A stretch of 64,000 bases of DNA. It comes from Rhodococcus spelaei (GTDB taxonomy: Bacteria > Actinomycetota > Actinomycetes > Mycobacteriales > Mycobacteriaceae). Shown here one piece after another: positions 1-8,381 of the stretch (position 1 is its first letter; each line of letters starts with the position of its first letter). Location of the stretch: the NCBI RefSeq assembly GCF_006704125.1, contig NZ_VIGH01000002.1, forward strand, positions 248,001-312,000, read 5' to 3'. The notes under the pieces are model-generated. The model had not been told where the DNA came from. It saw only the letters and a program-made list of their open reading frames with translations, and searched no databases. The translations under genes were made by a program, and so were the position numbers.

Positions 1-3000
1 AACGCCAGCTCCCAGGTGAACCGCGTGCGGGTCAGGATCGGCTCGCCCAACGCGCGGGGGTGCTCGCGGTCGCGCACGTCCCACACCTGCACCTGCCCCC
101 CGTTGGTGGGCGCAGTCGCCATCAGCTCACCGTTCGGCGACAGCGCCACCACGTGCGCGCCGCCGAAGGGCCGCGGCAACGCGGTCGCGCTGGCCAGCGA
201 CAACCGGCCGCCGCCGACCAGTGTCCACAGCCGGATCACCGAGTCGTATCCGCCGGTGGCCATGATTCCGCCGTCTTGCGACATCGACGGCAGCGTCAGC
301 GCGGACTCGGAGACCGCCAGCGCCGTCCGCGGCAGAGTCCACACCCGGACCATCGAGTCCTGGCCGCCGGTCACGATCGTCTCACCGTCGGAGACCAGGG
401 CCACGGCGGGGACGCCACCGCCGTTGCCGGTCAACGCCGGCCTCAGTTCACGCAGGCTGCCACGGGCCGGGTCCACCGCCCATCGCTTGACGATCCCGTC
501 CCAGGACGCGCTGACGAGCGTCGCCCCGTCCGGCGAGAACGAGATGGTCCAGATACCGCCGGTGTGCGCCTGGACGGGGACCCCGATCGGGCGCACCGCG
601 ACCACGTCGGTCGCGTCGAACAGTCGGAGGACACCGTCGTCGCTGCTGGCGGCGAGCGTTCGGCCGTCCGGCGAGAACGCGACCGAGTGGACCACGTCAC
701 CGAACCCGTCGAGCACCGACGGCAGCGGGGTCGGCGTGCCGGGCTTTGCCATGCTCCACAGCCGCACCGTGCGATCGTCGCTGGCCGTCGCCAGTACCGC
801 GGAATCGGCCCGGAACGAGACAGTCCGAACCGCGCCGGCATGGGCGCTGAGCACGGTCTTCGGGAATTCCCCGGACGACGGGTTGGACGTGTCGAACAGC
901 ATCACCGTGCCGTCGTCGTTCGGCACGGCCAGAGTCCGCCCGTCCGGACTGAACCGGATGTTGTGGACCGCCCGGGACCCGGCACGGGCCGCCTCGAGCA
1001 GCGGTTTCGGTGCGGAACGGTCGGTGATGTCCCAGATGAACACGGTTCCGTCGCCGCTACCCGCGGCCAGGATGTTGCCGTCGGGGGTGAACGACACCGA
1101 CGCCATGTACTTCGCGGACCCGCCGAGCGGGATCCCGATCGGTCGCGGGTCCGAGCGGTCGGTCAGGTCCCACAGCCGGACCGTCCGATCGTCGCTCGCC
1201 GACGCCATCGTGGTGCCGTCGGCGGTCACCGCCACCCCGTACACCGGGCCCTGATGCCCGCTCAACGCGCGGCCGACCGGCGTCGACTCCGTTGCGATGA
1301 GGCCCGAATAAGCGGAGTCGTCGCCCGGCCGCATCTGCCAGGCGGCCAGCGACAGTCGCGCGGCCGTCGTCGGGTCGGTCTCACGCATCGAGTCCGCCAG
1401 GGCCACCACCTGACGGAACTGCGCGGCGCTGCGTTCGGACTCGGCCCGGCTCTTCGCGGTCCATGCCATCGACACCGCGACCAGCGCGATGACCGTCGAC
1501 ACCACCAGCCCGGCCATCACCGCCCGCTGCACCCAGGTGTTGCGGCGCACGTGCTGCGTGGAGGAGGCAAGGAACTCCGACGCCCCCGGGGTCAACGACG
1601 ACGAGACCCGGGCGACGCCGAGCCCCTCGGCCGCGACCCGGGATGCGTCATGTTCGGCGACCATGTCGAGACGGGCACGCTGATAGAGCAGGCTGCTGTC
1701 CCGCTCCGACTGTTCCCAGCGCGCGGCGTCCTCCTCGATCTGCTGGCGCAGCGCCGAGTAGGACCGGTCCTCCTGGATCCAGGACTTGAGCCGGGGCCAC
1801 GCCTCGATCACTGCGTCGTGGATGAGCTCGACACTCTCGGTGTCCGCGACGAGGACCCGGGCCGCGATGAACTGGTCGACCACCTGCTGCCCGGCGACGG
1901 TGTCGTCACCGGCGAATGCCAGCAGCTGCGGCAGGGTCCGCCGAATCTTCACGTCGGTGCCCGTGTGAGTGACGTACACCAGGTGCACCATGATCGACCG
2001 CGCCAGCACCCGACCGTGCTCGTCGAGGTCCTCCCAGGTTCGTTCCGCCGTCGCGGCCACCGACCCGCGCACGCCTCCGGTGGAGCGGTAGCTCGCAACA
2101 GTCAGCGCCCCACCGCGGCGCCGTTCCCACATCGTGTCCAGCAGATGCGACAGCAGAGGCAGCACCGTGCCGCTGCCCTCCGACGACGTCAGCACGCCCA
2201 GGTCGTGCAGGATCAGATCGACCAGGCCCGCCTCGAGCTTGAACCCGATCAGCTGTGCGGGACGGGTGATCACGTCCACCATCTCGGCACGAGTCAGCGG
2301 CGCGATCGCCTTGCTGCGACGCTCGAGCGCCTCGGCGAGCACCGGATACGACAGTGCCTGCTCGTAGAAGTCCGAACGCATGGTCGCAACGACCGACGGC
2401 GCCGCATCGGGTGTCTCACCGGAACCGAGAGCAGACGCGGCGTACGCGAGGACCGCCAGGAAGCGCACCCGTTCGTCCTGCTCACCGCACTGTGTGAACA
2501 GCTCCTCGATCTGATCGACGACGATCACGAGCGACGGCGCCCCGAGCCGCTCCGACGCTGCACGCATCGCCCGTCGCACGCCCTCCCGATCCGGCCGCTC
2601 GACGACCGATGCGAGTTCCGGCAGGGCCTCGCTGATCGAATCCAGCGGACAGGGCCCCGGGGTGAACACCACGCTGGCGGAGGCCGCCGTCTCCGCGTCC
2701 GGGTCCCTGCGGGCCAGATCAGGGACCAGGCCCGCCTGAACCAGCGACGACTTGCCGACGCCGGAGGCCCCGGTGACGATGACCAACCCGTGACCCTGCG
2801 CGGCGATGACCGCGTCGACCAGACCGCGCAGACTCGCGCTCCGACCGAAGAACAGTCGCGCGTCCTCGGCACGATAAGGCTCGAGTCCCCGATACGGCCG
2901 CACCCCGGACACCGGTGCCGCGACGGCGACCGGCTTGACCGACTCGGGCCGACCCCGGACGGCGCCGCCCTCGCGCGCGTCCCGCCACCACCCGTGCCAC

Positions 3001-3383
3001 TGCTTGACCGAGTAGAGGCCGGGTGCGGGCGGCTGGGCTCCGTGCAGTTCCTGCGCGGCACGGATGAGAACCACGAGAACCGGACGGACCGAGTCGAAGC
3101 TCGCGGGCACCCGCTTGCCCGACCGCCAGTCGCTGAGCCGTTGCACTGAGACCTGCTTGTCGGCGCCGAGCGCGCGACCGAGGGCCGCGGATTCCGACAC
3201 CACCGTTTTCAACGCCGGTCTGCCGGCAGTCGCGAACAGCAATCGCATCTGGTCCGCAAACAGCAGTCGGGCCTGAGTGGACGGATCACTCGGCAGGCTC
3301 GGCTCCAACTCCGAGTCGCTGCGAGGGCTCCGCTCCCGAACCTGCGGATCTGCCTCCGAGTCCCCTGGCCGGCTGTCCGTCAT
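1..3383 (-). CDS. nSTAND-type NTPase with WD40 beta-propeller (3' end outside window)
   Basis: Reading starts at an ATG at 3383 preceded by GAGG and stays open to the window edge, so about 1127 residues are seen and the C-terminus is missing. The N-terminal ~130 residues contain a short helical region with QVSVQRLSDWRSGKR, which looks like the helix-turn-helix-like leader found in such proteins. Then come YRGLEPYRAEDARLFFGR and the P-loop GASGVGKSS, the signature of the nSTAND1/Conflict-system NTPase family. A single hydrophobic segment (around VMAGLVVSTVIALVAV) follows the NTPase and helical region. The rest is WD40 repeats with repeated SFSPDG and VRLWD-type motifs, at least eight blades. 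Proteins of this build are signal-sensing switches; some act in phage defence or apoptosis-like responses, others have no known role. No effector domain is visible in the part seen. It is transcribed away from a tiny ORF and rsmI. Confidence 0.85.
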   Translation of the reverse strand, partial: MTDSRPGDSEADPQVRERSPRSDSELEPSLPSDPSTQARLLFADQMRLLFATAGRPALKTVVSESAALGRALGADKQVSVQRLSDWRSGKRVPASFDSVRPVLVVLIRAAQELHGAQPPAPGLYSVKQWHGWWRDAREGGAVRGRPESVKPVAVAAPVSGVRPYRGLEPYRAEDARLFFGRSASLRGLVDAVIAAQGHGLVIVTGASGVGKSSLVQAGLVPDLARRDPDAETAASASVVFTPGPCPLDSISEALPELASVVERPDREGVRRAMRAASERLGAPSLVIVVDQIEELFTQCGEQDERVRFLAVLAYAASALGSGETPDAAPSVVATMRSDFYEQALSYPVLAEALERRSKAIAPLTRAEMVDVITRPAQLIGFKLEAGLVDLILHDLGVLTSSEGSGTVLPLLSHLLDTMWERRRGGALTVASYRSTGGVRGSVAATAERTWEDLDEHGRVLARSIMVHLVYVTHTGTDVKIRRTLPQLLAFAGDDTVAGQQVVDQFIAARVLVADTESVELIHDAVIEAWPRLKSWIQEDRSYSALRQQIEEDAARWEQSERDSSLLYQRARLDMVAEHDASRVAAEGLGVARVSSSLTPGASEFLASSTQHVRRNTWVQRAVMAGLVVSTVIALVAVSMAWTAKSRAESERSAAQFRQVVALADSMRETDPTTAARLSLAAWQMRPGDDSAYSGLIATESTPVGRALSGHQGPVYGVAVTADGTTMASASDDRTVRLWDLTDRSDPRPIGIPLGGSAKYMASVSFTPDGNILAAGSGDGTVFIWDITDRSAPKPLLEAARAGSRAVHNIRFSPDGRTLAVPNDDGTVMLFDTSNPSSGEFPKTVLSAHAGAVRTVSFRADSAVLATASDDRTVRLWSMAKPGTPTPLPSVLDGFGDVVHSVAFSPDGRTLAASSDDGVLRLFDATDVVAVRPIGVPVQAHTGGIWTISFSPDGATLVSASWDGIVKRWAVDPARGSLRELRPALTGNGGGVPAVALVSDGETIVTGGQDSMVRVWTLPRTALAVSESALTLPSMSQDGGIMATGGYDSVIRLWTLVGGGRLSLASATALPRPFGGAHVVALSPNGELMATAPTNGGQVQVWDVRDREHPRALGEPILTRTRFTWELA

Positions 3384-3549
3384 CCTCGATCACTCCTCGT
3401 TCACCCCGGCGGAATTCCGCTGCGGAAAAGTTCCTCACCGGCGATGAACTGGGACGATACCCGAAAGACACTGCACACCGATTGGTTGGGTTTGAGTCGG
3501 CCAGCAGAGTTGACCTCGGCGCAGGACGGCCGGCGCCACGACGCAGCGC

Positions 3550-3586
3550 CGGCGGGAACTAGGAGTTCGAGGGGTAGTTCCCGCCG
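3550..3586 (+). promoter_or_regulatory. Perfect 12-bp stem-loop upstream of small ORF
   Basis: CGGCGGGAACTA (3550-3561) and TAGTTCCCGCCG (3575-3586) pair perfectly around a 13-nt loop. The element lies 47 nt upstream of the 37-aa ORF at 3634 and between two divergent genes. No T-tract follows, so a leader structure or regulatory hairpin is as likely as a terminator. Confidence 0.5.
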
Positions 3587-3633
3587 GGCAGCGGAGTCAC
3601 AAGGCCGCACCGATCCAAATCCGGGGAGCAATC

Positions 3634-3747
3634 GTGAACAGACTCGCAGTCAAGATCGCATCGATGGTCCCGCCGACCCTCGCCGCCGCGTTGGTCGTCG
3701 CCGCCTCCGTCGCTTTGATCATGGTGATGGCCGCCCCGCCGAACTGA
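3634..3747 (+). CDS. Very small predicted single-span membrane peptide (37 aa)
   Basis: A GTG at 3634 is preceded by GGGGAG at a 5-nt spacing and opens 37 codons ending at TGA 3745-3747. The product has a basic amphipathic start (NRLAVKIASMVPP), then one continuous hydrophobic segment (TLAAALVVAASVALIMVM) and a short tail. That is the layout of a one-pass membrane micro-peptide. A stem-loop sits just upstream and rsmI converges on it from the other side. I do not recognise a family. The good ribosome-binding site and the composition suggest a real gene, but so short an ORF can arise by chance in GC-rich DNA. Confidence 0.45.
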   Translation: MNRLAVKIASMVPPTLAAALVVAASVALIMVMAAPPN

Positions 3748-3770
3748 CAGCCGAGCCCGAGAGAATTCCC

Positions 3771-4601
3771 CTACGCCTTGCGGGCCGCGAGCACCGCTTC
3801 GTAGACCTCCCGCTTGGACACCCCCGCGGTGGCGACCATCGCGCACGCATCTTTCAGCCGTGCGCCGTCGGCCACCAGCCGCTCGACCTCACCGACCAGA
3901 TCCTCGGGCTCGGCGGCCACTGGACGGGCCCCCTCGAGCACCACCGTGATCTCCCCCCGGACGCCCTCTGCGGCCCACTCCGCGAGCTCGGCGAGCGTCC
4001 CGCGACGCACCTCTTCGTAGGTCTTGGTCAGCTCCCGGCACACCGCAGCGCGGCGCTCCCCGCCGAGCACGGCGACCGCGTCGGCCAGGCAGTCTGCCAA
4101 TCGGTGCGGCGCCTCGAAGAACACGCACGCCCGCGGCTCCGCCCGGAGCGCCTCCAACCACGACCGCCGCTGGCCCTGTTTGCGCGGCGGGAACCCGTCG
4201 AAGCAGAACCGCTCGACCGGCAGCCCCGACAGCGCGAGCGCAGTGGTGACCGCGGACGGGCCGGGCAGGCAGGTCACCGGCAGGTCCTTCGCCACGCATG
4301 CCGCGACGAGCCGGTAACCGGGATCGCTGACCGAGGGCATACCGGCGTCGGTGACCAACAGCACCGTCCGCCCCTCCTCGATGTCGGCGACCAGTGCCGG
4401 CAGCCGGGTCGTCTCCACCTGGTCGTAGAAGCTGACCACCTTCCCGGTGATCGTGACGCCGAGCGCAGCGGCGAGGTGCTTCGTCCGTCGGGTGTCCTCC
4501 GCGGCGACGACGTCCGCGGTGGCCAGCGCCTCCCGCAACCGATCCGAGGCGTCGCGGACCTCCCCCATCGGCGTCGCGGCAAGGACCAGGCAACCGTTCA
4601 T
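3771..4601 (-). CDS. rsmI: 16S rRNA (cytidine(1402)-2'-O)-methyltransferase
   Basis: 276 residues, the usual RsmI length. It uses SAM to 2'-O-methylate C1402 in the decoding centre of 16S rRNA. The N-terminal region LVLAATPMGEVRDASDRLRE and the motifs AAEDTRRTKHLAAALG, LVTDAGMPSVSDPG and LPGPSAVTTALALSGLP are the hallmark blocks of the tetrapyrrole-methylase fold of RsmI. The start ATG at 4601 has no Shine-Dalgarno sequence. A TAGGCT hexamer ends 7 nt before it, so the mRNA is probably leaderless. The gene is divergent from pmt with only 23 bp between start codons, the same pairing as Rv1003/Rv1002c in M. tuberculosis. Confidence 0.95.
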   Translation of the reverse strand: MNGCLVLAATPMGEVRDASDRLREALATADVVAAEDTRRTKHLAAALGVTITGKVVSFYDQVETTRLPALVADIEEGRTVLLVTDAGMPSVSDPGYRLVAACVAKDLPVTCLPGPSAVTTALALSGLPVERFCFDGFPPRKQGQRRSWLEALRAEPRACVFFEAPHRLADCLADAVAVLGGERRAAVCRELTKTYEEVRRGTLAELAEWAAEGVRGEITVVLEGARPVAAEPEDLVGEVERLVADGARLKDACAMVATAGVSKREVYEAVLAARKA

Positions 4602-4608
4602 GTCCGAC

Positions 4609-4618
4609 AGCCTACGAT
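4609..4618. promoter_or_regulatory. Overlapping divergent leaderless promoters of rsmI and pmt
   Basis: On the minus strand TAGGCT (4614-4609) ends 7 nt before the rsmI ATG. On the plus strand TACGAT (4613-4618) ends 6 nt before the pmt GTG. The two -10 hexamers share two base pairs, so RNA polymerase should not be able to open both at once. The call rests on the TA-N3-T pattern and spacing only; -35 elements would lie inside the opposite gene. Confidence 0.55.
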
Positions 4619-4624
4619 CGACGG

Positions 4625-6184
4625 GTGACCCAGTTGACGGACGAGCGTGCGACGCCCCCCGTCGACCGTCCTACCCTGCTCAGTCCCGGCCCGACCAGGC
4701 CGGCCTCGGACCCCGGACCCACCGACCGCTTCCGCGGCTGGGTGGTGACCCTCTTCGTCACGGCGATCGCCGCGATCACCCGTTTCGCGATGCTCGGCTA
4801 CCCCACCGACGCGGGCACCCCGGTCTTCGACGAGAAGCACTACGCGCCCCAGGGCTGGCAGGTGCTCACCGACGGCTGGCTCGAGGACAACCCGGGCTAC
4901 GGACTCGTCGTGCATCCGCCGGTCGGGAAGCAGATGATCGCGATGGGCGAGGCGATCTTCGGCTACAACGGTTGGGGCTGGCGGTTCTCCGCGGCGGTCG
5001 CGGGCACCCTGCTGGTGCTGCTGGTGCTGCGGATCGTGCGCCGAATGACTCGTTCGACCCTCGTCGGCGCGATCGCGGGCGTGTTGCTCATCGCCGACGG
5101 CATGACTTTCGTGTCCTCCCGGATCGGGATGCTCGACATCTTCATGGCGCTGTTCGTGGTGGCCGCGTTCGGCTGCCTGATCGTCGACCGCGACCAGATG
5201 CTCGAACGGATGGCCCGGGTGTACGCCGAGGGCCGGATCCTCGACACCGCGTACGGGCCACGCCTTGGCGTGCGCTGGTGGCGGTTCGGCGCCGGTCTGA
5301 TGCTCGGTCTCGCCTGCGGCACCAAGTGGTCGGGCCTGTATTTCATCCTGTTCTTCGGCCTGATGAGCGTCGCCTTCGACGTCGCGGCCCGGCGCCGGTA
5401 CGGGGTGCGCCGCCCCTGGATCGGTGCGGGTCTGCGCGATGTGGGGCCCGCGCTGTACGCGCTGGTGCTGGTCCCGGTCGTCGTGTACCTGTCGACCTAC
5501 TGGGCCTGGTTCGCCTCGGAGACCGGCGTCGACCGGCACGCGGTCGGGTCGAAGGTCGGTTTCGGCGGCTCCTTCTCCTTCGTCCCCGAGGCGCTTCGCT
5601 CACTCTGGTACTACAGCGGCAATGTGCTCGAGTTCCATGCCGGACTGACCAATTCGGCGGGCAACCACCATCCGTGGGAGTCGAAGCCGTGGACGTGGCC
5701 GATGGGACTGCGGCCGATGCTCTACTACTTCGCGGAGGGCGACCAGGTCACCGGCTGCGGCGCGTCCACCTGTGTCAAGGCGGTCATGCTGATCGGCACG
5801 CCCGCCATGTGGTGGCTGGCGGTACCGATGCTGGGCTGGGCGTTGTGGCGCGCGCTGGTCGGCCGGGACTGGCGGTACGCCGCGGTGCTCGTCGGCTACG
5901 GTGCGGGCTTCCTGCCCTGGTTCGCGACCATGGACCGGCAGATGTACTACTTCTACGCCGTCGCGATGGCGCCGTTCATGGTCATGGGCCTGGCCCTGGT
6001 GTGCGGGGAGGTCATCGGCCGGGCCCGGGACGCGGCCGAACGCCGGGGCACCGGACTGCTCGCGGTCTGCCTGTACGTCGGGCTGGTGATCGCGAACTTC
6101 GTCTGGTTGTGGCCGATCCTCACCGCGCTGCCGATCACGCCGGAGGCGTGGCAACAGCAGTTGTGGCTACCCAGCTGGCGTTGA
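4625..6184 (+). CDS. pmt: Dolichyl-phosphate-mannose--protein mannosyltransferase
   Basis: 519-residue polytopic membrane enzyme of family GT39. It transfers mannose from polyprenyl-phosphate-mannose to Ser/Thr of exported proteins on the outer face of the membrane. The conserved acidic pair is in PVFDEKHYAPQ (D69-E70), followed by the first extracytoplasmic loop with VVHPPVGK and the DGMTFVSSRIGMLDIFM block typical of the actinobacterial Pmt group. About 10-11 hydrophobic spans follow. GTG start at 4625, probably leaderless. Its 3' end overlaps the convergent BCCT gene by 18 bp. This is the Rv1002c equivalent and pairs with rsmI as in mycobacteria. Confidence 0.95.
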   Translation: MTQLTDERATPPVDRPTLLSPGPTRPASDPGPTDRFRGWVVTLFVTAIAAITRFAMLGYPTDAGTPVFDEKHYAPQGWQVLTDGWLEDNPGYGLVVHPPVGKQMIAMGEAIFGYNGWGWRFSAAVAGTLLVLLVLRIVRRMTRSTLVGAIAGVLLIADGMTFVSSRIGMLDIFMALFVVAAFGCLIVDRDQMLERMARVYAEGRILDTAYGPRLGVRWWRFGAGLMLGLACGTKWSGLYFILFFGLMSVAFDVAARRRYGVRRPWIGAGLRDVGPALYALVLVPVVVYLSTYWAWFASETGVDRHAVGSKVGFGGSFSFVPEALRSLWYYSGNVLEFHAGLTNSAGNHHPWESKPWTWPMGLRPMLYYFAEGDQVTGCGASTCVKAVMLIGTPAMWWLAVPMLGWALWRALVGRDWRYAAVLVGYGAGFLPWFATMDRQMYYFYAVAMAPFMVMGLALVCGEVIGRARDAAERRGTGLLAVCLYVGLVIANFVWLWPILTALPITPEAWQQQLWLPSWR

Positions 6185-7798
6185 CCGGGTCCGACGGGTC
6201 GAGCGCTTCTGAGTCGGAAGCGCCAGCCGTCGCTTCCGCTCGCGCGCCAGGATCATCGGGTCGTGGCACAGGTCCCGGTACAGGGACACGCACAGCCCGA
6301 TCATGACCAGCACGAACGGCGCCGCCGCGATGATCGTCATCGTCTGCAGCCCGTTGAGCGCGTCCTTGCCGCCGGTCCACAGCAGCAGCACGGCCACCCC
6401 ACCGGTGAGCAGTCCCCAGAACACCACCACCGCACGGCTGGGATGGCTGGTGCCGCGTTGGGACAGGGTGCCCATCACGATCGACGCGGCGTCGGCACCG
6501 GAGACGAAGAAGATGGCGACCAGGATCATCACCAAAACGGTCGACAGACCGGCAAGCGGCAGGTTGTCGAGCATGCCGAACAGCTGGGACTCGGAGCTGC
6601 CGCGGCCGGCGAGGTCGATGCCGTCACGCTGCTGCCCGATTGCCGCGCCGCCGAACACCGTGAACCACACCAGGCTCACCAGGCTGGGCACCAGGATCAC
6701 GCCGACGACGAACTCACGGATGGTCCGGCCGCGGCTGATCCGGGCCAGGAACATCCCGACGAACGGGGTCCACGAGATCCACCACGCCCAGTAGAAGATG
6801 GTCCACGAGGACAGCCACTCGGCGGTATCCGGATTGCTCGACGCGGCGCTGCGCGCGGACATCTCCGCAATCTGGCCGGCGTACGCGCCGAGTGTGGTGG
6901 GGACCAGGTTGAGGATCAGCACCGTGGGTCCGAGCACGAACACGAACACGGCCAGGACCAGCGCGAGCACCATGTTGATGTTCGAGAGCCACTGGATCCC
7001 CTTGGACACCCCGGAGACCGCGGAGGCCACGAACGCGAGGGTCAGGACTGCGACGATCACGACGAGCAGGAGGGTGCCCGCCTCCTGCAGCCAGCCGGTG
7101 ACCTCGAACCCCGATCCGATCTGCAGCGCGCCGAGGCCGAGCGAGGCGGCGGTGCCGAACATGGTCGCGAAGATGGCGAGAATGTCGATCACCCGGCCGA
7201 TCGGGCCCTCGGCACGCCTGCCGAGCAGCGCGATGAACGCAGAACTGAACAGCTGCTTGCGGCCGCGCCGGTACGTGCCGTAGGCCAGCGCGAGCCCGAC
7301 CACTGCATAGGTGGACCACGGGTGCAGGCTCCAGTGGAACATGGTGGTCGCCATCGCGGTGCCGACCCCGCCGTTCGTTCCCGGCGGCGGAGTCACGAAG
7401 TGCGCCAGCGGTTCGGCGACGCCGAAGAACATCAGCCCGATGCCCATGCCCGCACTGAACATCATGGCGATCCAGCTGACGGTGCTGAATTCCGGCTTCT
7501 CCCCGTCCTTTCCGAGCGGGATGCGACCGAACTTGCTCACCGCCAACCACAATGCGAAGAGCACGAAACCGGAAGCGGCGAGGATGAACAGCCACCCCAT
7601 GTTGGTCACCAGCGAGTCCAGGACCGAACCGGTGACGGAGTCGAAGCCGTCGGGGGCGACGACGCCCCAGATCAGGATCGCGGCGACGATGGCGGTGGTG
7701 ACACCGAACACGACGTAGTCGGTGCGTGGCCCGGCGGGGCGTGCACCGTCGTCTGGTTGGCCGGAATCCTGCTCGGGTCGATCAGTATTGGCCAGCAT
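6167..7798 (-). CDS. BCCT-family betaine/carnitine/choline transporter
   Basis: 543 residues with about twelve membrane spans. BCCT carriers import quaternary ammonium osmoprotectants, usually with Na+. Family motifs seen include MMFSAGMGIGLMFFGVAEP (the glycine-rich GMGIG unwound helix), MFHWSLHPWSTYAVVGL and WTIFYWAWWISWTPFVGMFL, the tryptophan-rich substrate box. The C-terminal tail is short and basic (RERKRRLALPTQKRSTRRTR), like regulatory tails of osmosensing BCCTs such as BetP, though shorter. The ATG at 7798 has no clear Shine-Dalgarno sequence. The 3' end overlaps pmt by 18 bp tail to tail. The exact substrate cannot be read from the sequence. Confidence 0.93.
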   Translation of the reverse strand: MLANTDRPEQDSGQPDDGARPAGPRTDYVVFGVTTAIVAAILIWGVVAPDGFDSVTGSVLDSLVTNMGWLFILAASGFVLFALWLAVSKFGRIPLGKDGEKPEFSTVSWIAMMFSAGMGIGLMFFGVAEPLAHFVTPPPGTNGGVGTAMATTMFHWSLHPWSTYAVVGLALAYGTYRRGRKQLFSSAFIALLGRRAEGPIGRVIDILAIFATMFGTAASLGLGALQIGSGFEVTGWLQEAGTLLLVVIVAVLTLAFVASAVSGVSKGIQWLSNINMVLALVLAVFVFVLGPTVLILNLVPTTLGAYAGQIAEMSARSAASSNPDTAEWLSSWTIFYWAWWISWTPFVGMFLARISRGRTIREFVVGVILVPSLVSLVWFTVFGGAAIGQQRDGIDLAGRGSSESQLFGMLDNLPLAGLSTVLVMILVAIFFVSGADAASIVMGTLSQRGTSHPSRAVVVFWGLLTGGVAVLLLWTGGKDALNGLQTMTIIAAAPFVLVMIGLCVSLYRDLCHDPMILARERKRRLALPTQKRSTRRTRSTPAG

Positions 7799-7833
7799 GC
7801 AGGCTTACGTTGCTTGCCTTCGGAGCCAATTGC

Positions 7834-7870
7834 AACCGCAGGCGGGCGCGCGTCGCACCCGCCTGCGGTT
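7834..7870 (-). terminator. Intrinsic terminator after the DoxX gene
   Basis: AACCGCAGGCGGG (7834-7846) pairs perfectly with CCCGCCTGCGGTT (7858-7870), an 13-bp stem with an 11-nt loop, 11 nt downstream of the DoxX stop on the minus strand. There is no strong T-tract, as is common in actinobacteria. Confidence 0.75.
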
Positions 7871-7881
7871 CGGTGATGTCG

Positions 7882-8310
7882 CTACACCGTGGCTTTCGCT
7901 CCGAAGCGACCGCCGACGAGCGCGTCGAGACTGATGCGGCCTGCGCCGGTCGCGGCGAGCAGCAGGGAACCCACACCGAGCGCGACCACTAGCTCGTAAC
8001 CGCCCTGGCCGACGAACACGCCCTGGTCGTAGTGGACCGTGAAGAAGGCACCGAGCATGTCGACGAAGAGCAGGATGCCCGCGATCGGGGTGAGCAGTCC
8101 GGCGATCAGCAGGATGCCGCCGCCCAGCTCGACGGCCGCGGCGAAGATCGCGGAGACGTCGTGGAGCGGGACGCCCATCTGCTCGAACGAAGCCTGAGTG
8201 CCGCTGATGCCGTAGGTGAAGAACTTCTGCCAGCCGTGGGCGACGAAGACGACGCCGAGGCCGATGCGGGCAACAAGGATCGCGAGGTCTCGGAATGCGC
8301 TGGATTTCAT
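7882..8310 (-). CDS. DoxX-family membrane protein
   Basis: 142 residues with four hydrophobic spans. The N-terminal ARIGLGVVFVAHGWQKF is the DoxX signature, followed by ELGGGILLIAGLLTPIAG and VDMLGAFFTVH. DoxX proteins are small quinone-linked or redox-associated membrane proteins. In mycobacteria one forms a membrane oxidoreductase complex with SodA and SseA, but neither partner is nearby here. The ATG at 8310 has a good AAAGGA site; an upstream TTG at 8385 would add 25 non-conserved residues and overlap the next gene. It lies 71 bp downstream of the DUF2784 gene in the same direction. Confidence 0.88.
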   Translation of the reverse strand: MKSSAFRDLAILVARIGLGVVFVAHGWQKFFTYGISGTQASFEQMGVPLHDVSAIFAAAVELGGGILLIAGLLTPIAGILLFVDMLGAFFTVHYDQGVFVGQGGYELVVALGVGSLLLAATGAGRISLDALVGGRFGAKATV

Positions 8311-8381
8311 GTATGGGTCCTTTGCGATGTGCGGCGCAGTTTCATGGAACGTCCCCACTGTGACACAGGTAAGTTGAAGCG

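Noticed and set aside
60-3149. 1029-codon plus-strand open frame opposite the STAND-WD40 gene
   Set aside because: Composition is Arg/Gly/His/Gln-rich with no domain; it is the complementary frame of a well-supported minus-strand gene, a common artefact at this GC content.
6263-7876. 537-codon plus-strand frame opposite the BCCT transporter
   Set aside because: Its/His/Gln/Arg-rich translation is typical of antisense shadow frames; the minus-strand BCCT is unambiguous.
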